A stretch of 64,000 nt of DNA from assembly GCA_013400155.1 (NCBI GenBank), contig VXBM01000336.1, forward strand, positions 413,041-477,040. Direction: 5' to 3'. Positions 51,215 through 62,358 of this stretch are shown here, piece after piece (positions within the stretch are counted from its first letter, which is position 1; the number at the start of each line of letters is the position of its first letter). Both the position numbers and the translations under genes were made by a program. The notes beneath the pieces are model-generated. The model ran no database searches and was not told the origin of the DNA. It saw only the letters and a list, made by a program, of their open reading frames with translations. Source of the DNA: Helopsaltes ochotensis. Taxonomy: Eukaryota > Chordata > Aves > Passeriformes > Locustellidae.

Positions 51215-54200
51215 CTATCAAAGCAAAAGAATTCCTTATATTAGACTATTTAAGTTCATAAAAGTAATACCCAGAGATTTTATATTACCTGTTAGCATCA
51301 CAGAATCACAGAATCACTAGGTTGAAAGAGACCTCCAGGATCATCAAGTCCAACCCAATCCTAACCTCAACTAAACCATGGCACCAAGCATCACATCCAA
51401 TCTTTTCTTAAATACATCCAGAGACAGTGAGTCCACCACCTACCTGGGCAAACTATTCCAATACATTATTGTCCTTTCTGTAAAAATTTTCTTCTAATAT
51501 CCAACCTGTACCTCCCCTGGGGCCACTTAAGACAGTGTCCCCTAGTGTCTGTTGCTGCCTGGAGAAAGGCGGTATACAAATATTTAGAGTGTTTTCCACA
51601 TTTTAAATACAAAAAGAATCAAGGAGCTTTATATTATGTTCCAGCAATGTGGAACTCCAGCATTCCATAACAGCCCAGTAGTGAAAGCAATGACTTTAAT
51701 ATTTAAAAGTAGATGGAAGAAGTGAAGTCGAGGCTTACAGGTTTTTGCTCTTGAAGGATAATAAAGTGTACTCTGACTGTTCAGTCTCACGGCTATTGTG
51801 ATAAATTGTACCATTAAGTAACTGTACCTTTCTGGCAAAAAAACTCAGTACAAAAAAGTAAAACATAGCAAAACACAGAAAAAAACCCCAAACACCTAGC
51901 ACTATTCAACCAAAAATCCACCCGTGCATTGCTTAGAGCTGAGATTCTGAAAAGACTCCTGAGGAATCAGTCACTCAACTCTGCTCACTGCTATACCTTG
52001 AAAATTCTTCTGTTAAGAACAACTGCAGAGAATAAAAGGGCTGGAAATACCAAGACACTGAAATCTAAGGCCTTAACTCCTAGAGGCTGCGAGGATTCCT
52101 TCTGACCTTCCAGACAATTCTAAGGTGACAAAAAAAATTCCTGCAACTGTATTTTCTGTGGCTATAGATAAGAGTCCCTGCAGACTGGTTGCTATCTGCA
52201 CTAGTGAGAGGCAGGATGCAGACAGTGCCTGCCCTGCAGAGGAGGACAAGCACCTCCAACAAACAACACACATTTCTCAGGCATTGCCCTTAATACTGAG
52301 ACCAAGTCGGGTTGCAGCTGCCGGCATAGTGAGTCCTCTCCTGCCTCTAGTCATTTCCTCCAGCAGAAGGGGGATGTTGTACACGTGGCAGTGACCTGAA
52401 AACACTGGGGTTAGCTGCTATTCATCCGGGGAGGAATGATCCTTTCCCCCTCTATTTTACCAGCACAGCGCCAGTTCATACAAACAAAATCTTGGAAATT
52501 GTCATCACCTTATTAGAATTACAGCACTGCAAGATGCTAGAAGCAAAGCTATAGATTAAAGATTTACATCTAGTATAAAGAAGTTAGGAAAGTACCTTTT
52601 GTGAACTCTTTGCTTTACAAACTACAATATATTGCATAGAAAGTTGGTGAGCAGGGATGATTAATTTTAAATGATTAGTAAAATGATCCCTTTTATGCAG
52701 GTGCACCTTACTAAGCAACCAGTCTACGAAAGCCTTCTCATTAAAGATTTAAAGATAAGCTCATTTATACAGACAAAGCACTGTCTAATGTGGCTGCTTG
52801 CTCTAAGAGATGCTGAACAATAATACTGTGATATAAAGATCAGTATTACAGATGACAATTATTTTCCACAGGGTGGCAAAAATAGCATTATCATGTTCAA
52901 AAGTGTATCTGAACTGGTTCAAAACATGAATAAGATAATTAAATTTCATTTAAAATTTTTAAATATGCTCCAGGCTGCAGCAGCAAATAGTGTGAGAGGT
53001 TAACTGACCGCTCTTATCCATTGAGATCAATGCAGTTTTACACTAAGGAAGAGAGAAGAAATGTCAAGGAACTATCCTAAGGACACTCAGATTTCAGGTT
53101 TAGGTAAGAATATAATTGAAGTCATGGGAGAGCAGAAGGAAAAGTATTGAGCACTGTAGTATTGTGGTAAAAACCATGTAGATCATTAAAGCAAAGTACT
53201 TTGTCTCATGGTAGTGCTATGTACCAAAGAATATCCCATTCAAGTAACAGTGAAAGTTTATACCTTAAATCCATATTGATTCAAGTGACATGTTAAAACA
53301 GCAGTATACTAAGTTTTGTTGACTACATTTTGATACAGGGGTTACAAAATGCTGAGGGTAATACAAGACAGACTGCGAAAGCCAGGATACAAAAGAGAGA
53401 CTGGCTGCATGTCATAGTAAAACATGATCCATGCTATTTAAATGCTATTGTGGATCATTTTTGACAGAGAACTGAAACAGTGAATGATGAGAAATTGAAA
53501 AAATTGCAGTTTATAAAATCACGAAAGATATGGATATGGTGAATGGGGAAGTACTAGCTATTTCTAATACATCAAGAACCTAAAGAATAATATGTTTAAA
53601 ATAAAGAAGTGTGATTTTTTTAAACAGGACATAGGAAAAATTGTTAAGTAAAAATAACAAAAAACAATTAGGAATAGCCCCTGTATTTCTTTAAATATAT
53701 CCAATTTCACTCAGGAAAACCCTAAACTGCTTACTGCCCAATGTCGGGAGGGTATGGCAGGTATCCAAGGTTTGCAGTTTTGTCTAATAAATTGTTATAT
53801 TTAAAAAAACCCCTAAAATTATTCTGCAACTTTCTAAAAAAACCATTTACATTCTTCTGTAAAGGAGGTATTTTTTATTTTTCACTTCAGTTATATTATT
53901 TTGCATTATAAATTTGAAAAGCTAAGAAAAAAATATTGCATTACAGTTACATTCAACATTTGACCTGTGATTTTTCTTACATCATACTAGTTGAAAAATT
54001 AATTTTTGAGAGCCATTAAAAGTATAATTTTTAAATAATTTTTAAATTTTTATGTAATGGAAAGTACATATTTAGCTGGCCTTTCCCAATAGCAGTATTC
54101 CTTCCAATACTTACATGAGTTATAAAAATAAATACACATTACTGAGTTTGCAGCACGTACAGAATGGTAGTTTAATTGAGAAACTACAAAAAGAAATTTG

Positions 54201-54228
54201 CATTTGTTTCTTCCCATTCTCATCTCAC
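51215..54228. other. Intron W11-W12 (3.0 kb) with a CR1 fragment
   Basis: A CR1 fragment lies at its 5' side (51299-51565). The rest is unique-looking. Confidence 0.55.
51299..51565 (-). mobile_element. CR1-type LINE 3'-end fragment, longer copy
   Basis: The plus strand reads cacagaatcacagaatcact, then aggttgaaagagacctcc, tcaagtccaaccc, accatggcaccaagc, cacctacctgggcaa and ctcccctggggccact: successive blocks of an avian CR1 3' end in reverse. The duplicated cacagaatcac is the terminal short tandem repeat typical of CR1. It is better preserved than the copy at 7598. Confidence 0.9.
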
Positions 54229-54326
54229 CTGAAACAAATCAAATCCTCCTCTTGGTAGTTTCCAAGAAAAATAGACTGTATTTTCTTCTTGTCCAAACAC
54301 TTTTAAATCTGATGGTGGATCAGGAT
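54229..54326 (-). CDS. PTPRQ: W11: FN3 domain F7, first half
   Basis: 98 nt, phase 1 to 0. PDPPSDLKVFGQEENTVYFS is followed by WKLPRGGFDLFQ. Donor CAG|GTGAGA at a position equivalent to the split in F5 and F9. It lies after the 3.0-kb intron from W12 in genomic order. Confidence 0.78.
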
Positions 54327-54803
54327 CTGAGGATGTAAAATTTAGATTTAAAATAATCTAGATTTATTTTTAGGAAATGGACATCTACAGAATACATAGC
54401 TTTAATTTATTATTTCATAGTTCCATCTAGAAAGAGATTTAATTTTGTACTTAAAAATAATTCCAAGTAAATGAAAATCACCTCTAATATTAGGAACAGA
54501 ATCAGAAATAAAGTCAACCTTTGTCAATTTCTATGGTAAATTTTTATCATCCTAACACTACTGCTGATTCAGTTAGTGGCAAAATCCCACTTAATGCAGA
54601 GGAAACTTAACATTTAAAAAGCTTTTATATACTTAACCACTTTCAAAGATGTTTAGATTGAAAAGAAAAGCTTAAAAGCGTTCATTCAGTCATTGTTAAG
54701 ATGTATGGATTAAATAAGGAATAGCTTTTCTTAGAAAACACCTTAAAATATAAAAACCTTAATTATCTGAAACCATGAAAAGTCATTAATAAACTGAACT
54801 TAC

Positions 54804-54910
54804 AGGTGCTGATCTTGAGGACAGTAGGGCGACTTCTTTTTAATCCATTGGTTGTCACAATATTGATTAAGAAATCAGTGCCTGGTAGAAGATGCTCAAA
54901 TTTGTGCGTT
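54804..54910 (-). CDS. PTPRQ: W10: FN3 domain F6, second half
   Basis: 107 nt, phase 2 to 1. After the split Arg codon it reads THKFEHLLPGTDFLINIVTT, the E-F part of an FN3, and ends KIST before donor ACCT|GTAAGT. Acceptor taatctttgtag. Phase 2 entry matches W9 exactly, which supports the pairing. Confidence 0.78.
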
Positions 54911-55399
54911 CTACAAAGATTAAAAGAAGAGATTGTGTCCTTTGTGAGTCTAAAAAAGCATGTATGTTCATATGTTAATTCTTTATAGTTTTATGGATAT
55001 TATTTACACATGATGTGTATATGTGTTTATATCTTGTGAGTCAAAAAATATTTTAGTACTATAAAATCTTAAATAGGATTCATTACACTATGGTTCACAG
55101 CAAGTTCCAGTACTAGAAAGTTGTAAAATATTGATTTAAACATCCAGAGTGGCACACAGGTTCTACTGATACTCACCCCAATGCAGTATTGTGTTTCCTC
55201 TTCTTTGCATAAACATATCATACGAGAATTGCAATTTGATTAACCAATACAGGTTTTAAAATACATAGGCATAGTAATGTATATCAACTAAACCATCAAA
55301 TACATATATAAATAACAGCACAGGCAACTTATTTTAAATAGTCAGGGCAACAGCTGTTTTGAGTTCATGTCAGTTATTTCTAAAATATAATCATCATAC

Positions 55400-55550
55400 C
55401 TCGCAACAGAAGGTAGAATTTTCTTCTCATTGAAGACCTGACTGTTTATTGAAAGAACATATCCATCAAACATACTTTGGGCTGGTGGCCAAGTAACAGT
55501 TATGGATTCAGAGTCTCTGCTACCGTTCAGATATTTGACTGCACTTGGTA
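55400..55550 (-). CDS. PTPRQ: W9: FN3 domain F6, first half
   Basis: 151 nt, phase 1 to 2. It starts VPSAVKYLNGSRDSESITVTW and carries the core Trp and the conserved PP. The N-glycosylation site is NGSR. The domain is cut in phase 2 (GCGAG|GTATGA), unlike most split domains here, which are cut in phase 0. Confidence 0.8.
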
Positions 55551-56484
55551 CTGTGTGACAATAAAACAAAAATGCATTGATTCAAAAATACATTTTAAAC
55601 ACAGTTCTTTATAACAGGAATCAGAATGCAACAAAAACTCCACACAAAAGTCATGTTCTTCTTTATCTCAAGGACATACAGACTACTACCACTGCAGAAA
55701 CATGTACTGTGAGTTTTGTTATCCAGGAAATCCAGTGTCAAGCTGTTTGTTGCTCACTAATGGTGCTTAAAATAGTTCTATGTAAAAACATAGTAACATA
55801 GTTCAATGTAAAAATGATTTTACATTGTTTCTGTGTCAGTTTTAACTCAATGGTTCCTTAAATGCAAAACATTACATATCTTTGATCACATATGCTGAAC
55901 CTTTTCCATCACATCTACTGTGCTTGATTTTTTCACATTAGTGACCTTTTAGAGGAAACTATAACATTCCAGAGGTAATAGCCTGAGAGGCCGTGTCAAC
56001 CACCTAGAAGTACTAGAATAGAGGAGAACTACACTGCTGAGAATCAAATTTCCTAAAATAAAACTAAATGTAGTAATGTCCAAACTTACTTGTGATCTAA
56101 GGGGAGGCCAGTGAGAAAACATGATAAAACTGATTTAGTTCTGGTGATTTAAGTATGTTCAAAGTCATAGATGAAGAGAAAAATTAAAGCATTAAAGAGA
56201 AGTATAAGAAAAAATAATTGTTTTCTCTAATATTGGTAGCCAGACACTATGCAAGTATCAGTTACTGGACTGTAGAGCTGCTTGAATCAACATGAAGTTA
56301 ACACTGGTATTTCATGGTACATAGGAGCTATATTGAGATTCTTAGTGGTCCCTTGCAGTCAAAGAATAGGAAGAAAATTACAAAGATGGTTGAATTACTC
56401 TTTGTTTGAGACAAAAAATGTAAGAAGAAAGCAAGAGATATGGATGGAGTAAAACAAACACTGAATTTGACATTGTGGTCTTAC
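55551..56484. other. Intron W8-W9, nothing recognised
   Basis: 0.9 kb, AT-rich. Confidence 0.5.
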
Positions 56485-56614
56485 CTGTCTCTACTTCTTT
56501 TGTCACAAAAATACTGTCTCTGAAACCTTCCTTCTCTGTTCTTATTGCAAAACTGTACAGCTTACCAGGACTAAGGTTGGAAAACGTTGCTGTTTCTTGC
56601 TTGACTTTCTGGAC
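56485..56614 (-). CDS. PTPRQ: W8: FN3 domain F5, second half
   Basis: 130 nt, phase 0 to 1. It completes F5 with TATFSNLSPGKLYSFAIRTE and ends KEVET before donor ACAG|GTAAGA. Acceptor tggttttctag. One sequon, NLSP, has Pro after Ser and is probably unused. Confidence 0.8.
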
Positions 56615-56792
56615 CTAGAAAACCAAATGTAGCTTTCGCAGAACTGCTTACAAAATTCATTTAGCATATATAAACCACACATCCAACTATTTTAATGGGG
56701 AATAAAGCTTTTAATTTAGCCTCTGACTACTTAATAGAGGCCTGAAAAATAGCTGCAGTGTTTATCCACAGGTGGTGCTCTACACAGCATAC

Positions 56793-56923
56793 CTTGAAAG
56801 CACTTGCACAATTAGTACAGGTAACCTCGTACTGCTCAAAATCTCCACCAGCACGGTCCCAAAAGATCTGTACTGAAGTGTCAGTGACGTCACCCTCTCG
56901 TACATTCAGGGGAGCTGCCAGAC
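56793..56923 (-). CDS. PTPRQ: W7: FN3 domain F5, first half
   Basis: 131 nt, phase 1 to 0. It codes strands A to C': LAAPLNVREGD, then SVQIFWDRAG with the core Trp, ending in a Cys pair (TCTNCASAFK) that could form a local disulphide. Acceptor ttcatctgcag, donor CAAG|GTATGC. The 178-bp intron to W8 interrupts the domain in phase 0. Confidence 0.8.
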
Positions 56924-58426
56924 CTGCAGATGAACATAAAACTCCTCTCTGTTCAATCCCAGGCATTGCTCAATCTAACACTTTTCATATCTCCTGGGGA
57001 GATGTAAAAGTGAAGATAATCAGTAACAGACTATCAGAGGGTAAAATCTGATCTCGAGCATGCAGAAACACAGCAATTCCAAAATAGAGAAGAAAAAAAA
57101 AGAGAGAATTAAAACAGTAATGCTACTACTTAAGAAAAATTGCTTGTGTTTTTATCTTAAAATTACATGAGATTGAAATTATTACATTTCTCCCTGAGAA
57201 CAGAGCTGGCAGTCCTAGGTGGGAAAGTTCTCTAGGAGGAAGTTAACCCCTTCAATAGCACCACCACAGTGATCAGAACACACCTAAATTTTGTCAAAAG
57301 GCTCAGCAAAACTGAGTAGATCAGGCTAGACAAATACACTTTATCCCTTACTAGTATAGTCTTGTTAGGTACAATTCAGATCACAATACAGGAGAACTCC
57401 CACTCTTCTCTACATCTCTTTCATCCCTATCACAGCCATTTCTGTCTGGAGTATACCAAAATTCATGCTTTTTCTAAGGAAAACCTGTATACATGTGAGG
57501 CATCAGGATTTTTATTTCTTTCAAATGTTTGAGGCTCCAGAAGAGTCAGAACAAGACTAGGTTGTGTAAGGTAGTTTCCCACTAAATTAAGGAAATGCTG
57601 TCAGAAGATTGATTAACCCCAAGTTTTTATTAAAATTATATTTTAATAGATATCAGCTTTCAAGGCTTTCTTTTTATCTGGGGACAATGTTTTCTGTCTT
57701 GCCCTCATTCTCCTCTTCTTTCTTCCTTACTTCTATAGATTTTAACTTTTCTTTTTATAATAGTTTTTATCCTGAAACAAATAGAGAAGAAAAAGAATTT
57801 CAAAAGAAAATTATAAAATGGGGGGAAAAATATTATGGAAGTATAAATGCAATAAAAAATAGGAAAGTAAAACCACAAATTTCAGGAGGTATTTTTAAAC
57901 ATTTTTTAAGTTTCAATTAAAATTCTGGTTTTAAAGGCCTTGCTAAAAGGTGTCCTGTCCACTCCATTTCTTTTAATGTCTTTTTGAATGAATTTATTAC
58001 CTTGGAGAACTTGAACACTTTTATTATTTGCTTAAAGATGCCCCAGGAGAAATAAACTTAACAATTTCAAGGCACGAAAGTAACTCCATTGATATTCATC
58101 TACTTGTTTAAAATAAGTGGTCAAAATGTGTCTTGTTTCCCACAAAGACAATAATTTATTACAGCCTAAATTCCTGAAATTCTTGCTAAACATTTTATAC
58201 ACAATATAAAAAACACAATTTAGCAAGTTTAGAAATTATATTGTATTCTTATAGTCTTGTTTAAAAACCATCTATTATTAGTAAAATTACAAATTGCTTA
58301 CATAAATATATCAAGATTATTTTTGAATAGCATGTCTTTCTATTCTACTGAAATAAAAATAAAGTTCAAAAGTTTCAAAAATCAAGATTTTATATTGTGC
58401 AATTTTCTAAGAACTTCAGTACTCAC
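56924..58426. other. Intron W6-W7, nothing recognised
   Basis: 1.5 kb, AT-rich; a 103-codon plus-strand frame at 57609 is low-complexity and unsupported. Confidence 0.5.
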
Positions 58427-58687
58427 ATGTTTTTACACCATTTATATGGTAAAAGGAGCTCAACATTTTTCCACTTTTTGTGGAGACATAGAAATCATAT
58501 TCTCTTCCTGCAGTAAGGTTTTCAATTGTTATTTTACCATCGCTTTTTAAAATGAATGTTGCGTTAGGTCCTTCTTTACTTGTGACATATACGCCATCAA
58601 ATACTCCGATATCGGGCATGCGAACAAATAGTACCACAGCATTGCTATAGAGCACATAAGGAACTACAATTTGAACAGGCTTGGGCT
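58427..58687 (-). CDS. PTPRQ: W6: divergent FN3 domain F4
   Basis: 261 nt, phase 1 to 1. A divergent FN3: the core B-strand Trp is replaced (VVLFVRMP), but the E-F region (NLTAGREYDFYVSTKSGK) is typical and resembles the repeats of the related R3-class receptor phosphatases. N-glycosylation sites NATF and NLTA. The acceptor cttctag is preceded in sense by an uninterrupted run of 49 T, listed separately. Donor ACAT|GTGAGT. Confidence 0.8.
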
Positions 58688-58694
58688 CTAGAAG

Positions 58695-58744
<50 letters not shown>

Positions 58745-59846
58745 CCACACGTTAAACCAGTTGAAAATAAATTAAGTGAAAACCACATGATGCGTCCGAA
58801 GCAACTGCCCTGAGAAATGCTCTTGCCAAGTGCAAATTAACAGCTACCATAGCATGTCATTGTTCAGAAACAATAAACAACCGGAACTTTTAACTACTTT
58901 TTACTGGAATTTCCTTCCCAACCACAACTGCACCAAGAAGGTAAGCAGGATAACTGGAAAACCATACAAAAATGTAGATGTGGACAGGGAGATGGCCATG
59001 GAGAATGAGGTGCATTTGATGGATACAACATAAACGTATTTAGTTTCTTCCCCTAAAGTTGGCTCTGACAGCTGTGAAATATCCCATCTAGAATTTTGCC
59101 ATCTGTGTCAGGAAAGAGGTATTAAATCAAATCCTATGTAAAAAATTCTGGAAAAGACTTAAGACTGTTACCCTCCAAAATACTGAAATCATTTAGAAAG
59201 AAATGACAATGCAGCATTTCATAAATCTATAAGCTGACAGCTGCAGCCTTTATATACTATGTGTGTAAGTGAATCCTGACCATTCCTTTCACATATGCAA
59301 AAAATTTATACTGCACCGAAAGCATTTCAACATCTTGGTAAACTAAGACCCTTCAATAAACCCTTCCCTATCAATGGGAAAGATGCTTGAAAGGACAGTG
59401 CAAAGCTTTTATTTTCAGGTATTATTACTTCTAATTCTTTCCTAGCAGCCTCTCATTAATGGTAGGGCAATTCCTTCTCACAGTTCTCAGAACAACAAAT
59501 ATATCTCCAATAACCAATAATCTGTTTCAATCATTCAATACTTTCCTATTTCAATGCAAATGAATGATTCACCCAGCTTCCTCTGCCAGTGGGAATAGGA
59601 TTTTCAGCTGTTGTCCCCATCACAGTTGTCACTGTACCAATGTACGTTTTCCAAGGCTGCACAGTCTTTGCAAAACTGGTTCAATTGGGTGTTAACAATT
59701 AGGATTGGATCCCTACATTTCATATGTAAGTTTTGATCCTTGGCTACAGCAAATTGACTTGATCCACAAAATTTATTAGGTGATAGCAACAATAGTGAGA
59801 CTGAAGTGTGTATAATTGTCTGTAGTTTCCACCATAAATATCTTAC
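58688..59846. other. Intron W5-W6 beginning with poly-A
   Basis: Apart from the poly-A tract at 58695-58743, nothing recognised. Confidence 0.5.
58695..58743. repeat. A49 homopolymer on the W6 acceptor
   Basis: Forty-nine uninterrupted A; in sense a T49 tract that ends at cttctag, the W6 acceptor. Confidence 0.95.
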
Positions 59847-60116
59847 TTAAAGTGCATTGAATGGTCTTCGGTTCGCTCATAGTTCCATTTTTCACGCTTG
59901 CCACTGCCATCTCATAAGCCATTCCAGGAGTTAGGTCATCAACCTTTAATTCTTCTTTATTACTTAATAAAAACTTTTTAGTTTCACCGATGCCTGCATT
60001 AGGTTTCACTTGAATGTAGGATTCCTGACAGTCTTGTGGCAGCTTCCAGTGAAGGATTACACTGTCTTCTTCTACATCCTCAGGGTCAATATAAACAGCT
60101 GTAGGTGGACTGACAG
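59847..60116 (-). CDS. PTPRQ: W5: FN3 domain F3
   Basis: 270 nt, phase 1 to 1. Strands are recognisable at VILHWKLP and LTPGMAYEMAVASV; one N-glycosylation site, NGTM. Two acceptors are possible 7 nt apart; only the outer one (ttgatcaag|CT) preserves the frame with W4, so I chose it. Donor TTAA|GTAAGA. Confidence 0.8.
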
Positions 60117-60519
60117 CTTGATCAAAGAAAAAGATGTCAGTATAAAACCACACATCAAACTTACTATCACTTTGCAATCACTTTCCAGTAATGTCCCTCA
60201 GTTTGTTTTTTCTTCTAAAATGTCACTAATTTAAACCTACTGATAAGTTTAATTATTTCTTAAAATAATTTGCATGGCAACTACCTATTACAGGCAGATT
60301 CTATTTTCTGTTTTCTCATGACAAATAAAGACTCATTTTGCAAGCATATTCCATTCCACTAGCTATATATGGAATAAAAATATGACATAGTCTGCCCTAA
60401 AACATTTGAGAAATCATGGTAATGTTTTAACTTTGCTATAATTGGAGATACAAACTGTAAATCAGAATTTATCAAGGGGGATTTACTTCTGTAGTTCATA
60501 TTAATAGCTGTAAGTAGAC

Positions 60520-60547
60520 AAATAAATAAATAAATAAATAAATAAAT
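60520..60547. repeat. (AAAT)n tract
   Basis: About seven AAAT units. Confidence 0.9.
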
Positions 60548-60695
60548 GGATTGGTATCTTTCACTATTTTGGAAGGTTCTGAAGAACATCCAAACAACCA
60601 CAAACTGACATGGCTTTAAAAATACCTTTATGCCTTGTATTTTCAATTTAAACTCTGTCTAGTGAATTAAAACAACTAGAAAATGGATACATCAC

Positions 60696-60980
60696 CTGTT
60701 GTGATTAATATAGGTTTCTCGTGGCAGCTTACAGTTCCTTTCTCTGCTACATTCTGTAAGTATAACTGATACTGATGATAAGGTTTTACATTTCCTATGA
60801 CTATTGAAGTCTTGCTTTTTTCAACTGCTAACTGTTTCCAGATGTTGGCTTCAGTATCCAGTATGTTGACCAGGTAGTAATGAAAAGAAAGACCGTATGA
60901 ATGCTGTGGAGGCTTCCATTTTAAGTGTATTTCTGCAGATGAAACATACGTAGCCTCTAACTTCTGGGAGTGCAAGGGCC
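60696..60980 (-). CDS. PTPRQ: W4: FN3 domain F2
   Basis: 285 nt, phase 1 to 1, one FN3 domain. The B strand reads EIHLKWKPP, and the F-strand region is VKPYHQYQLYLQNVAEKG. It ends ILITTG before donor ACAG|GTGATG. Same length as W3, consistent with tandem duplication of a one-exon module. It contains no N-glycosylation site that I see. Confidence 0.82.
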
Positions 60981-61288
60981 CTGTTGAGTAAGATTAGGAA
61001 CAGAAACACAATAATAGTTTCTCAGACTTTTCATCAATAACAGTGGGGTGTTTTGCTGTGTCTGTTTGTTTGTTTGTTTATTTTTGTTTGTTTTAAATAG
61101 AGCCTGAAAACCTAACAAGGCACACTTACATACAGGCTAAATACTATTAGAGCAAATCCAACAAAGCAACCTTGACAGTGTATCAGTGACTGTGAATATT
61201 GATAAACAGAGAATACAGGAAACAGTGCAATTAAAGGAAAAATATAAAAAAGTACGTTTATCACTTCTATTTAATTTTTGTAACTTAC

Positions 61289-61573
61289 TTGTTTCTACCT
61301 TCAGAATTGGACTTAAGCTAGTCTGTGCTCCTTCTGGGTTCCTTGCTGCTAATAAGAAATTATAGCGAAGGCCTGGAGACAGCTGCCCAATTTTCGTTTG
61401 AGTTGTATTCACAGGCAAGTTCAGAATGTATGGTTTCCACTGATCAAAATAGTACTTAAGTATAAGTGCAAAGCCTGACTTAAGCCACATGTCCATACTG
61501 CTCCACACAAAAACCGCCTCAGTCGTCTTGACCTCATGCACATCAAACATGAAGTTTTCTGGTACCAGAGGTA
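61289..61573 (-). CDS. PTPRQ: W3: FN3 domain F1
   Basis: 285 nt, phase 1 to 1, so one whole FN3 domain in a single exon. It starts with VPLVPENF, has the B-strand AVFVW, an N-glycosylation site NTTQ, and the typical LSPGLRYNF turn and F strand, ending KVET. Acceptor ttctttttcag, donor ACAA|GTAAGT. It is the first FN3 after the lectin-like exons and belongs to the part of the ectodomain missing from the human protein I know. Confidence 0.82.
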
Positions 61574-61708
61574 CTGAAAAAGAACATCAAAAATGAAAGA
61601 AAAAAAATCATTAAAACCCTTTTATTTTAATATTTTATCTTAATATATAAACGTAATCAGCACAAGGCTTATAAGAATCAATGCAAAAGACTGGAAAAAT
61701 ATAGTTAC

Positions 61709-61895
61709 ATTCATATTCACAAATGTATGGTAGCTGTACATAGCAGAAAAATCCTGTGAAGAAATAGTCTGGGCCAGTGGGATCTCTCTGAAGGGCATAG
61801 CAGTCAGTTTGATTTTCTGGTATCATTGACAGAGATGAGATACTTTCTTTTAGAAGATAAGGAGATCCATCTGTCCACAAGAGCTGACCTTCTTC
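61709..61895 (-). CDS. PTPRQ: W2: second half of a C-type-lectin-like domain
   Basis: 187 nt, phase 0 to 1. It shows the hallmarks of a lectin-fold C-terminal half: W7-x-DGS, Cys32 (TDCYAL), Cys51 (FFCYV), and LPYICEYE with Cys59, the pairs that normally close the two core disulphides. The sugar/calcium motifs are degenerate: PEN stands where EPN is expected and the WND is replaced by TGF, so sugar binding by the classical site is unlikely. The acceptor is a strong tttttttcaatctag; the donor GAAT|GTAACT is mediocre. It is followed, after a 135-bp intron, by the first FN3 exon in matching phase. This domain is not in the human protein as I remember it. Confidence 0.8.
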
Positions 61896-62358
61896 CTAGA
61901 TTGAAAAAAATGGAATTAAGCCCCAGATATCTTTAGATTATATTTATAAATTATTAAGGTTTCCCTCATTGCAAGTGTATTCCTAAATATCCAAAATTTA
62001 TGTACTTTATTTATACAAGTTATAGGTCTGTTTTTAATAAAGGTTTCAATCTAAAATTCCATCCTTTCTCTTACAAAAGATTACAATATAGTAGTATAAA
62101 ACAGCATAATATAAGCCACATGAGTATGTTTCATCATTACAAACAAGACTTCAAAAATCATTATTAATCAAATAATAATCTTGTATGGATAATTTTCTAA
62201 AAAAATCACTCAGTCAAAAATACTCATAAATTGAGTCTGAAAACAAAAATATTTAGCTGAAAAAAACCATGGCTAGATTCACAATCAGATGAGGAAATGC
62301 TCTCTTTCACCCTTCTCCTGTTTGCTGTTTTCTCAGCTGTTAGGACACTCACTCACAC

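Noticed and set aside
60103..60116. Inner acceptor of W5 (gctgtcag|TCC)
   Set aside because: Would shorten the exon by 7 nt and break the reading frame with W4.
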